This document shows, in pieces, positions 1-7,762 of a DNA stretch of 64,000 nt. The position numbers and the translations under genes were made by a program. Positions within the stretch are counted from its first letter, which is position 1; every line of letters begins with the position of its first letter. The notes under the pieces were generated by a model. The model made no database searches. It was given only the letters and a program-made list of their open reading frames with translations, and was not told where the DNA came from. Source of the stretch: Bacteroidota bacterium (GTDB lineage Bacteria > Bacteroidota > Bacteroidia > B-17B0 > Aurantibacillaceae); assembly GCA_030692515.1 (NCBI GenBank), contig JAUXZS010000061.1, forward strand, positions 147,157 through 211,156, in the 5' to 3' direction.

Positions 1-3000
1 GGAGCAACAATAATTTTAGTTTTTCCAATTCGTTCAAAAAAGAAATACAATACAGGAAGCACTAATAATGTTAGCAGGGTTGCGGTAAGCAAACCACCAA
101 TTACAACTGTGGCTAAAGGCTTTTGGACTTCTGCACCCGAACCATGCGAAAGAGCCATTGGCAAAAAGCCAAGTGATGCCACCAACGCAGTCATGATTAC
201 CGGGCGCAAGCGTGTGCTTGTTCCTTTTAAAATGATGTCTTTTAAATCTGTCATACCTTCTTTTTTTAAACTATTAAACTCTGCAATCAATACTATACCG
301 TTTAATACAGCCACTCCAAACAAAGCAATAAAACCAACACCTGCCGATATACTAAATGGCATATCTCTTATCCATAGGGCAAATACACCGCCAATAGCAG
401 ATAAAGGGATAGCTGTAAAAATCAATACACTTTGTTTGAATGATTTAAATGTAAAATATAAGAGCATGAAAATTAATAGTAAAGCCACAGGAACGGCAAT
501 GGATAAGCGTTGACGAGCTTCTACTAAATTCTTAAAAGTGCCTCCGTAGGTTGGATAATAACCCGGACTGAATTTAATTTCTTTGTCAACTTTGGCCTGC
601 ATTTCTTTTACTACACTTTCTATATCCCTGCCACGCACGTTAAAACCTACTGTAATTCTTCGTTTAGCATCGTCACGTTGTATTTGATTTGGGCTGGTTT
701 TAAACTCCACTTCGGCTAATTGAGAAACAGGTATTTGATTTCCGTTGGATGCTGTAATGAATAAATTATTGATGTCATCTAAACTCTGTCGGTTTTCTTT
801 TTCCAATCTTACTACTAAATCAAACCGCTTTTCGCCTTCATAAACCAATCCGGCACTTTCCCCTGCAAACCCAGTTTTTATTACTTGGTTTACATCCTCA
901 ATATTTAAACCGAATTGGGCAATTTTATCTCTATCGAATTTTATGACGATTTGTTGTTGCCCTGTAACTTGCTCTACATACAAATCCTGCGCACCTTCAA
1001 CCGTAGTAGATAGCTTACCTATTTTAGCAGCATATTGTGTAAGCATATTTAAATCTTCGCCATACACCTTTATTACTACATCTTGTTTTGCACCTGTCAT
1101 TAATTCGTTAAATCGCATTTGGATGGGTTGCTGAAAACCAAAGGTTACACCCGGTATAACTTCCAATGCTTCCGACATTTTTTCGGCCAACTCATCACGG
1201 GATGATGCGCTTGTCCATTCAGATTTATCTTTCAGTATTACCATTAAATCACAGGCTTCAACAGGCATAGGATCGGTAGGTATTTCTCCTGAACCTATTT
1301 TACCAATTACTTCTTTTACTTCAGGGAATTTTTCTTTCAAAATTTTTGAAGCTCTTAGTGCAGCTTCAATTGTTTGCGAAATGGAACTGCCAGTTAATAC
1401 CCTTGTTTCTACTGCAAAATCGCCCTCATCTAAAGTTGGGATAAACTCACCCCCCATATTCATAAACACAATTAAACTCATTACAAACAGCATAAAAGCT
1501 GACATTACGATTACCATTTTTCTTTTTAATGCTACTAATATCAAAGGGGTGTAAATACGTTGGAAGAACCCCATAATACGGTCGGAGATATTGCGTTTGT
1601 ATTCTGTTTTTTTGCTTAAAAATAAAGCCGAAACCATTGGCACATACGTAAGCGACAAAATAAACGCGCCCAATATGGCAAAGGATACTGTTTGGGCCAT
1701 TGGCTTAAACATTTTCCCTTCAACACCAACAAGTGCAAGAATTGGCAAATACACAATCAAAATAATTATTTCACCAAATGCTGCTGAGTTACGAATTTTT
1801 GAAGCTGATTCATACACTTCATTATCCATTTGATTTTGAGTTAATTTTTTATTTCCAAACTTTTCAAATAAGCGTTTTCCGGTTAGGTGATGTAATGTCG
1901 CTTCTACAATAATTACAGCGCCATCGACAATCAATCCGAAGTCAATTGCCCCCAAACTCATTAAATTTCCAGATACACCAAACAAATTCATTAGTGCAAT
2001 GGCAAACAACATGGCTAATGGAATAACGGATGCTACTACTAAACCTGCTCTAAAATTTCCGAGTAATAGTACCAATACAAAAATCACAATCAATGCACCT
2101 TCCGCAAGGTTCTTAGTAACCGTTCCAATAGCGTTGTTTACTAATTTGCTTCTGTCAAGGAAGGGTTCGATGACAACGCCTTCGGGCAATGTTTTTTCAA
2201 TTTGCACAATACGTTCTTTTACATTCCCAATTACTTTTGAAGAGTTGGCTCCTTTCAGCATCATAACAATTGCGCCAACTACTTCACCTTCATCATTGCG
2301 TGTCATTGCTCCATAGCGGGTAGCATAGCCATAATTGATCGTTGCTACATTACGTATTAAAACCGGTATTCCATTCGTATTAGTTTTTACAACAATACGT
2401 TCAATATCTTCAATGCTTCCAATTAAGCCTTCGCTGCGAATAAAATAGGCGTTCGGTTTTTTATCAATGTATGCGCCACCTGTGTTTTGGTTATTTTTTT
2501 GTAATGCCGTAAACACTTCACTGATACTGATATTCATACTGCGAAGTTTGTCGGGATTTAAGGCAATTTCATATTGTTTTAAATAGCCGCCAAAACTGCT
2601 TATATCGGCTACGCCTTCTGTCCCTAATAATTGTCTGCGAACAATCCAATCCTGAATGGTACGCAAATCCATTGCCGTATATTTTTTTTCGTATCCTTTT
2701 TTGGTATGAATAACGTATTGGTAAATTTCGCCTAATCCTGTTGTAACAGGTGCTAATTCGGGTGAACCAACTCCTTGTGGAATAATTGTCTTGGCTTCGT
2801 TCAAGCGTTCATTTACTTGTTGTCTCGCCCAATACACATCAATATTATCCTTAAACACAATGGTTACAACCGAAAGTCCGAAACGTGAAAAAGACCTTAC
2901 TTCTTCAATACCCGGAATGGTGGCCATTGTTTGTTCAACAGGAAAGGTTACTAATCGTTCTATTTCCTGCGCTGCCAATGATGGGGAAGCGGTTATTACT

Positions 3001-3143
3001 TGTACCTGATTGTTAGTGATGTCGGGTACGGCATCAATGGGTAATTGCGTTACAGAGTAAACACCCCAAAGTATAAGAGCTAATGTGAACAGCCCTACTA
3101 CAATTTTATTTTTTATAGAAAAGTGAATGATCTTATCTAACAT
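1..3143 (-). CDS. CusA/CzcA-family heavy-metal RND efflux pump (C-terminus cut by window edge)
   Basis: Inner-membrane proton-driven RND transporter that exports Cu(I)/Ag(I) or divalent metals through a tripartite complex. The ATG at 3143 gives MLDKIIHFSIKNKIVV, then a first TM segment and LPIDAVPDITNNQVQV, the classic CusA/CzcA N-terminus. The frame stays open for 1047 codons to the window edge. Near the end it reads PLATVVIGGLLTATLLTLLV, the last TM segments of the family, so only the extreme C-terminus or a fused TolC-type extension is missing. It is the distal gene of a leftward set with a Cys-rich protein and a porin. The cognate membrane-fusion protein would lie left of the window. Which metal is carried cannot be read from what is seen. 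Confidence 0.95.
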   Translation of the reverse strand, partial: MLDKIIHFSIKNKIVVGLFTLALILWGVYSVTQLPIDAVPDITNNQVQVITASPSLAAQEIERLVTFPVEQTMATIPGIEEVRSFSRFGLSVVTIVFKDNIDVYWARQQVNERLNEAKTIIPQGVGSPELAPVTTGLGEIYQYVIHTKKGYEKKYTAMDLRTIQDWIVRRQLLGTEGVADISSFGGYLKQYEIALNPDKLRSMNISISEVFTALQKNNQNTGGAYIDKKPNAYFIRSEGLIGSIEDIERIVVKTNTNGIPVLIRNVATINYGYATRYGAMTRNDEGEVVGAIVMMLKGANSSKVIGNVKERIVQIEKTLPEGVVIEPFLDRSKLVNNAIGTVTKNLAEGALIVIFVLVLLLGNFRAGLVVASVIPLAMLFAIALMNLFGVSGNLMSLGAIDFGLIVDGAVIIVEATLHHLTGKRLFEKFGNKKLTQNQMDNEVYESASKIRNSAAFGEIIILIVYLPILALVGVEGKMFKPMAQTVSFAILGAFILSLTYVPMVSALFLSKKTEYKRNISDRIMGFFQRIYTPLILVALKRKMVIVMSAFMLFVMSLIVFMNMGGEFIPTLDEGDFAVETRVLTGSSISQTIEAALRASKILKEKFPEVKEVIGKIGSGEIPTDPMPVEACDLMVILKDKSEWTSASSRDELAEKMSEALEVIPGVTFGFQQPIQMRFNELMTGAKQDVVIKVYGEDLNMLTQYAAKIGKLSTTVEGAQDLYVEQVTGQQQIVIKFDRDKIAQFGLNIEDVNQVIKTGFAGESAGLVYEGEKRFDLVVRLEKENRQSLDDINNLFITASNGNQIPVSQLAEVEFKTSPNQIQRDDAKRRITVGFNVRGRDIESVVKEMQAKVDKEIKFSPGYYPTYGGTFKNLVEARQRLSIAVPVALLLIFMLLYFTFKSFKQSVLIFTAIPLSAIGGVFALWIRDMPFSISAGVGFIALFGVAVLNGIVLIAEFNSLKKEGMTDLKDIILKGTSTRLRPVIMTALVASLGFLPMALSHGSGAEVQKPLATVVIGGLLTATLLTLLVLPVLYFFFERIGKTKIIVA

Positions 3144-3247
3144 GGTTAATACAATTAATGCTTCACGATAAAAATCGTTCAGCGGTAAATAAATAATGTG
3201 AATAATGCGGACAGAGTTTGTCCACATTTTTTTAATACAAGAAAAGA

Positions 3248-3562
3248 TTAAGCAAGTTTAGGCGGTTGCCAAATTGGAATAACAGCAGCAGAAGTTTTTG
3301 ATTCAGGGTGAACCGTATAAACTGTATTAATAACTGCAATTTGATTTTGTAAAGATTGAAAAGATTTAACTACAAAATGAGTTGCACAACAAGAGCAGAC
3401 ACAAAAGGGTGTACAAGCTTCATCAGAATGTGGTTCTTTATTATCAGCTTGTGAACATTGCTCATGTTTTATTTCATTACAATCATCTTTATCCCCGCAT
3501 GGCACAATCGCAAGTGAGATAAAATAGATAGTAAATAATATGTAAAATGCTCTTTTCAACAT
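3248..3562 (-). CDS. small Cys/His-rich exported protein next to the metal pump
   Basis: 104 residues beginning with a hydrophobic segment (about residues 5-22), followed by a polar stretch with many Cys and His, including CGDKDDC and a CTPFCVCSCC cluster. Small Cys-rich proteins of this type occur beside CusA/CzcA genes in Bacteroidota, where binding of metal in the periplasm is a reasonable guess. The C-terminus (about 65-104) carries no recognised motif. It lies 104 bp upstream of the pump gene and is probably co-transcribed with it. No biochemical function can be assigned from sequence alone. Confidence 0.7.
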   Translation of the reverse strand: MLKRAFYILFTIYFISLAIVPCGDKDDCNEIKHEQCSQADNKEPHSDEACTPFCVCSCCATHFVVKSFQSLQNQIAVINTVYTVHPESKTSAAVIPIWQPPKLA

Positions 3563-3604
3563 TGCAAATGTACAAAATTCCGTTAATATCTCTTTAAAAT
3601 TATA

Positions 3605-4831
3605 TCAGAAATATGTGGAAAAACCAAACTGGAAGCCAGCAGTTAATGAAGGTGGATTTCCTAAAAGATCCTTTTGCCAGTGGTAACGGTAATTTGCACG
3701 AATTACTGTTTGAGCAGAAGGACGGAAACTAATACCGGGCACGATGGCAATAATATGGTCATACCTATTTTCACCTGTTTCCTTGAAAGTTCCAACATTA
3801 TAATCCGTGTATTCCGTTCGGAAAGCAAGGTTAATAGTGCTGTTTTCCCATCCGAACATTTTACGTCTTACAATTGGTTGAACAATATCTAAAAATCCAC
3901 CTTGCTGTTTATTTCCGAATTGTGGTGGGGAAGAATCAGGAACATCAACCATTGCCCAAACCCATTCTGCATTAAGGTATGTATTGATCTTAGGAATTGT
4001 GGTATTGAAGTCAATGGCAAAAGCATCTACCCTTTTTTTACTGTCGATTACTATACCGTCTTCCTCAAATTTATTGTAAACTCCACCCATCCATGAAATA
4101 CCAACTTCTCCAATTTTGCGATGGCGAATGGCTGTTTTAGCTGTTATTAAAGGAATACCGTTAAAACTTTCTTCAAAGCGTTCAGGATTTTTTTTACTTT
4201 CCGGGAGCCACGTTCTGTTTTCTTCGTTGGCAATTATTTTATCGTCAAACCCATTGGTTAAATAGGCTTCGTAAGCCCACACCAAATTATTACGCCCGTA
4301 TTTTCCAAAAACACCAAAGCCTACATTGCTCCAAGTGGACGGAATAATGGTTGTCGCTGATATAGGACGGCTGATGAACTCCCATTTCGGCCCATCGTGG
4401 TTTTGATTGAATGCACCGATAGGATTCATTAATACACCACCACGTAAATTAAATAAAGGATGAAGTTCAATGTCCATGGAAGCAAACTCAATTCCTATTT
4501 CTTTTCCTCCTTCTTCCAGCTCAATTTCGGATAAAAACTTAATGCGTTTTTTTATAGTGGATGATAAAAATATTGTCATACGGGGAATTTGAAATGATAA
4601 CCCTTCCGAAACTCCATCTGTACCAAAATAACTGCTGTTTGCTTCTAAATACCCTCCTATTGATACGGGTAGTTTTCCCATTTGTAGAAAGGGGCGATTA
4701 TACACAGCATCCATATTCATTTTCAGTTTACTGGTATCTGTTGGGATCCGTTTAAAAAAAGAGGAATCACTTTGTGAGAAAGCCTGAATGCTTAACACGG
4801 AAGTGAGTAAAAATAAAAATGTTTGTTTCAT
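3605..4831 (-). CDS. outer-membrane porin-like beta-barrel protein
   Basis: 408 residues with a signal peptide (MKQTFLFLLTSVLSIQAFSQ, cleavage near residue 20) and a body of alternating hydrophobic/aromatic strands that ends in GFQFGFSTYF, the aromatic C-terminal signature of outer-membrane barrels. Phrases such as ISIGGYLEANSSYFG-type first strands and GVLMNPIGAFN resemble phosphate-selective-porin (OprO/OprP-like) proteins of Bacteroidota. The start codon overlaps the stop of the Rieske gene by 4 bases (4828-4831), so the two are translationally coupled. Probable role: passage of a small anion or metal chelate for the periplasmic redox proteins encoded upstream. Substrate unknown. Confidence 0.7.
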   Translation of the reverse strand: MKQTFLFLLTSVLSIQAFSQSDSSFFKRIPTDTSKLKMNMDAVYNRPFLQMGKLPVSIGGYLEANSSYFGTDGVSEGLSFQIPRMTIFLSSTIKKRIKFLSEIELEEGGKEIGIEFASMDIELHPLFNLRGGVLMNPIGAFNQNHDGPKWEFISRPISATTIIPSTWSNVGFGVFGKYGRNNLVWAYEAYLTNGFDDKIIANEENRTWLPESKKNPERFEESFNGIPLITAKTAIRHRKIGEVGISWMGGVYNKFEEDGIVIDSKKRVDAFAIDFNTTIPKINTYLNAEWVWAMVDVPDSSPPQFGNKQQGGFLDIVQPIVRRKMFGWENSTINLAFRTEYTDYNVGTFKETGENRYDHIIAIVPGISFRPSAQTVIRANYRYHWQKDLLGNPPSLTAGFQFGFSTYF

Positions 4832-5271
4832 GCTGCTAATTGTATGTATATATTTTTTTCATCAGTCGTTACCGGAAACGATTTCAATTTTTGTTCTGCC
4901 GGGCCTTGTATAACATCCCCCTTATTGCTGAACTCGCTGCCGTGTGCCGAACAAGTGAGCAGATCACCATTTACATTTAATTCATTACCCTGGTGTGTGC
5001 AACGAAGTAATAAAGCAGAAAAATTATTCTCTGAAAAGCGATATACCACTATTGGATAATCTGAGTTTTCCAGCTTTGCAATGATGCATTTACGGAATGT
5101 TGTTTTATCATTTTTCAATAGGATGAAATCCGATTTATTTATTTGCAACCGGTTATTATCTGCAATCCCTTGTATATAATGAGTACTGCTACAACTTTCA
5201 AAAAGCAGCGATAGCCCCAAACAGGAAGCTCCTAATAATCCACATTGCTTAATAAAGTTTCTACGTTCCAT
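4828..5271 (-). CDS. Rieske [2Fe-2S] lipoprotein
   Basis: 147 residues. The N-terminus is a twin-Arg-like or lipoprotein leader (MERRNFIKQC... with a lipobox ending at Cys27, LLFESC). The Rieske cluster motifs are complete: C91-T-H93-Q-G and C107-S-A-H110-G, the two Cys/His pairs that bind the 2Fe-2S cluster. The length fits a stand-alone Rieske domain rather than a dioxygenase subunit. It lies 2 bp downstream of the di-haem oxidoreductase gene and overlaps the porin gene, so a periplasmic electron-transfer role with the di-haem protein is likely (inference from context). Confidence 0.88.
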   Translation of the reverse strand: MERRNFIKQCGLLGASCLGLSLLFESCSSTHYIQGIADNNRLQINKSDFILLKNDKTTFRKCIIAKLENSDYPIVVYRFSENNFSALLLRCTHQGNELNVNGDLLTCSAHGSEFSNKGDVIQGPAEQKLKSFPVTTDEKNIYIQLAA

Positions 5272-5273
5272 AA

Positions 5274-6497
5274 TTACAGCGATTCAAGGAATTTAATTAG
5301 TTGTTGTTTCTGCTGTTCTGATAAAGTATTAAAAGCCGTTCTTCTGCTGGCAGCTTCTCCACCATGAAAAGAAATAGCACCTTCAAAAGTGGTTGCCCTT
5401 CCATCGTGCAATAAAAATAACTGGCCTCCCTGCGAATCTTTTGCCAGGCCAAGTCCCCAAAGTGGTGGTGTTCTCCATTCGCTGCCTTTTGCATTTCCTT
5501 CAGGATAACTATCGTCAAGTAGTTGCCCCATATCATGCAATAAAAAATCAGAATAAGGGTGAAATGTTTGGTTGCTCAATGCCTCAATATCGGATTGAGC
5601 AGTAACGAATGTAGATTTGTGGCAACTGTTACAACCAATTTGATTGAACAGGTTTTCTCCTGCCATTACATCAGGATCATCTGTATTTCTTCTTGTAGGG
5701 GCTTTCAAAGTACGCATATAGAATACCAGGCTATAAACAAAACTTGCGGACACTTCGGGATCTGTAACATTGTCGCCTGTATTAATTCCAGCCTGCACAT
5801 TATATAAATCCTGCATATCAAAATCAGAAGTAATTCCTATATCCTGTTTCAAGGCAAATACTACCTGATCTTGAATGGTAACCTTTTCAGCCTTTTTACC
5901 AAAACGACCAATATACTGGCTACCATTAGGAATGTGAATGGATTGAGGAATAAAGAAGCTCGTAGGGTTTACATAATTAATTCTGCCGGAAATACCATCT
6001 GCATCCACATCGTTAGAATCAACGTTAGCTAAAATAGAAGCATCTGATAAAGCAGCTATATAACCTAATCCCATTATTGCCGGAGCCATGCGCTTGCTAA
6101 ACACATTTGCTTCGCCTGGTATTACTTCAGCCGGATAGCCCATAATAGAACTTTGTTGTAACTGCGGACCACCTTTACTTAATAAATAATCTACTATCGA
6201 ACCGTTTACATTCGCAAAACGTGTAAGAACATTGGTGGGATGTCCTTTCCCATTACCTGCATGACAATTAGAGCAAGACGTTTGAACAAATATTGGTCCT
6301 AATCCCTGTTCGGGAGTAAAGATTTTACCAAATGCTATGTCTCCGACCAAATGTTCGTGTTCTTGCTGTGGAGTAAGGCCGGGAATTGTTCCTGCTAATA
6401 TTTCTTCATCTTTTGGGGCAGGTGGAAGCATTTTTTCGCAGGCAACCATAGTAATTATAAATAGTGCAATGCCTGAAAGTAGTATTGTTTTTTTCAT
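5274..6497 (-). CDS. di-haem c-type oxidoreductase lipoprotein (DUF1111/thiol oxidoreductase-like)
   Basis: About 407 residues from the ATG at 6497. I prefer this start over 6524 because it directly begins the lipoprotein signal MKKTILLSGIALFIITMVAC (lipobox Cys20) and avoids overlapping the upstream gene. Two c-type haem sites are visible: C75-S-N-C-H79 and a second CNSCH near residue 287. Conserved blocks such as GLGPIF, RFGKKA and FHGGEA fit the di-haem oxidoreductase family related to MauG-like peroxidases. Its electron partner may be the adjacent Rieske protein or the cytochrome-like lipoprotein upstream. The substrate cannot be read from the sequence. Confidence 0.87.
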   Translation of the reverse strand: MKKTILLSGIALFIITMVACEKMLPPAPKDEEILAGTIPGLTPQQEHEHLVGDIAFGKIFTPEQGLGPIFVQTSCSNCHAGNGKGHPTNVLTRFANVNGSIVDYLLSKGGPQLQQSSIMGYPAEVIPGEANVFSKRMAPAIMGLGYIAALSDASILANVDSNDVDADGISGRINYVNPTSFFIPQSIHIPNGSQYIGRFGKKAEKVTIQDQVVFALKQDIGITSDFDMQDLYNVQAGINTGDNVTDPEVSASFVYSLVFYMRTLKAPTRRNTDDPDVMAGENLFNQIGCNSCHKSTFVTAQSDIEALSNQTFHPYSDFLLHDMGQLLDDSYPEGNAKGSEWRTPPLWGLGLAKDSQGGQLFLLHDGRATTFEGAISFHGGEAASRRTAFNTLSEQQKQQLIKFLESL

Positions 6498-6507
6498 AGT
6501 CAATGTG

Positions 6508-6855
6508 TTAATTATTGGGCGCACCTGAGTTGATCCAGCACTTTATTTTTTTTCTGTCTTCTAATGAAAGGGGGCTTGTGGCTGGCATTGTTTTGTTTGT
6601 AACTACTCTGCTTTCTAAAGTTCCGGTGGAAGCAACGGCTTTCAAGCCGGTATAAGTAGTATAGTCTCCATTGCTGGAACCTGCATTGTGGCAACCGGAT
6701 GAAAGGCAATTTCCATTGATGATTGGCTTTAGATCTGAATTATAACTTGGACTTACACCTGAACAATCAATAACTTCTTCCTTTTTTTTCTTTTTACAGG
6801 CTTCCATTACTGTCAATAATATGAAAGCCGAAAAAAGTATTTTTAACCATCTCAT
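6508..6855 (-). CDS. small cytochrome-like lipoprotein with CX4CH site
   Basis: 115 residues: lipoprotein signal (MRWLKILFSAFILLTVMEAC, lipobox Cys20), a Lys-rich linker, then PIINGNCLSSGCH. The only candidate haem site is C-L-S-S-G-C-H, which has four residues between the cysteines instead of two. The C-terminal KTMPATSPLSLEDRKKIKCWINSGAPNN, with its Met (possible axial ligand) and the W-I-x-x-G-A-P ending, is typical of mono-haem c domains in Bacteroidota and Planctomycetes. First gene of the leftward operon, directly behind the DtxR-type operator, so probably metal-regulated. Whether haem is attached needs experiment. Confidence 0.72.
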   Translation of the reverse strand: MRWLKILFSAFILLTVMEACKKKKKEEVIDCSGVSPSYNSDLKPIINGNCLSSGCHNAGSSNGDYTTYTGLKAVASTGTLESRVVTNKTMPATSPLSLEDRKKIKCWINSGAPNN

Positions 6856-6887
6856 TTTATTAAATATTCAGGCAAATATAATACAAA

Positions 6888-6907
6888 TATTTAGATTAGT
6901 CTAAATA
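6888..6907. promoter_or_regulatory. palindromic operator of the DtxR-type regulator (divergent intergenic)
   Basis: The sequence TATTTAGATTAGTCTAAATA has perfect 8-bp arms (TATTTAGA / TCTAAATA) around TTAG. It is close in form to DtxR/IdeR boxes (TTAGGnTAnnCTAA). It lies between the cytochrome operon (minus strand) and the regulator gene (plus strand). A second overlapping palindrome, CTAAATATTTAG, occupies 6901-6912. Both divergent transcripts could be controlled from here. Confidence 0.7.
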
Positions 6908-6930
6908 TTTAGTTTTACCAGCCAAATAGT

Positions 6931-6938
6931 TATATTTG
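6931..6938 (+). promoter_or_regulatory. -7 promoter box of the metalloregulator gene
   Basis: TATATTTG matches the Bacteroidota -7 consensus TAnnTTTG, 17 bp before the ATG at 6956 and just after the operator. This would give a very short leader and allow autoregulation. Confidence 0.5.
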
Positions 6939-6955
6939 TAAAAAAAATTGAGGGC

Positions 6956-7615
6956 ATGAACTCGTTTACGGAAGAAAATTACCTGAAGGCCATCTTCAAA
7001 CTGTTGGAAAAGGGGGAGAAAGCGGTTAGTACAACAGCGCTTTCTGCACGAATGACTACGAAGGCTGCAACCGTAACTGATATGATAAAGCGGTTAGCAG
7101 AAAAGAAATTGATTAACTATGAAAAGTATCAGGGGGTTACACTTACCGAAAAAGGAAAAGCCATAGCAATCAGCATTATTAGAAAGCACCGATTATGGGA
7201 AGTGTTTCTTGTAGAAAAACTTCACTTTAAATGGGACGAAGTGCATGAGATGGCAGAGCAGCTGGAGCATGTGAAATCAGAGGAATTGGTTAATCGGATT
7301 GATGCGTTTCTCAACTTCCCTAAGTTTGATCCTCATGGTGATCCCATCCCGGATGCCAAAGGTGTTTTTAACAGAAAAAAATCTGTTTTACTTGCTGAGA
7401 TAAATACTGGTCAAAACTGCATAATGACAGGTGTTGTTGACCACTCGGTAAATTTTCTTCAATACCTTGATAAAGTGGGATTATCTATTGGAAAAGAAAT
7501 TAAATTAATAGAAGTTGTCGGTTTTGATAAATCTATTCAGGTACAGCTAAATGGCAAAGAAAAAGTATTTCTTAGCCATGAGGTAGCAAAGAATCTGCTG
7601 GTTAATAAGCAATAA
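6956..7615 (+). CDS. DtxR/MntR-family metal-dependent transcriptional regulator
   Basis: 219 residues. The N-terminal winged HTH starts MNSFTEENYLKAIFKL and contains STTALSARMTTKAATVTDMIKRL, the iron-dependent-repressor DNA-binding domain. It is followed by the metal-binding/dimerisation domain (VFLVEKLHFKWDEVHEMAEQLEHV, with the conserved E-H ligand pattern). A FeoA/SH3-like C-terminal domain ends the protein (about 145-219). The family uses Fe(II) or Mn(II) as co-repressor. It is divergent from the cytochrome/Rieske operon, with a matching palindrome between them, and the same half-sites recur before the TonB receptor downstream. It probably senses iron or manganese and controls all three transcripts. 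Confidence 0.92.
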   Translation: MNSFTEENYLKAIFKLLEKGEKAVSTTALSARMTTKAATVTDMIKRLAEKKLINYEKYQGVTLTEKGKAIAISIIRKHRLWEVFLVEKLHFKWDEVHEMAEQLEHVKSEELVNRIDAFLNFPKFDPHGDPIPDAKGVFNRKKSVLLAEINTGQNCIMTGVVDHSVNFLQYLDKVGLSIGKEIKLIEVVGFDKSIQVQLNGKEKVFLSHEVAKNLLVNKQ

Positions 7616-7672
7616 CTATTAAAGAAAATTTCCCTTTTTTAGTTTTCTAATCGCTTTAAAAAGAATGAATTT

Positions 7673-7693
7673 TATTTAGAATCATTCTAAATA
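7673..7693. promoter_or_regulatory. palindromic operator upstream of the TonB receptor
   Basis: A 21-bp perfect palindrome with arms TATTTAGAAT and ATTCTAAATA around a single central C. Its outer eight bases are identical to the arms of the operator at 6888-6907 (TATTTAGA/TCTAAATA). It lies about 70 bp before the receptor ATG, as expected for iron-type repression by the neighbouring DtxR-family protein. Confidence 0.68.
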
Positions 7694-7762
7694 CCTTTTT
7701 TTAGGTATTGCAACTCCATTTTTTACAACGTTGCTTTGCATCCGAATTTAATATAATCCCTC

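Noticed and set aside
109..3009. Rightward frames within the first 3 kb
   Set aside because: They are antisense shadows of the continuous CusA/CzcA frame, which has the right conserved motifs at both ends.
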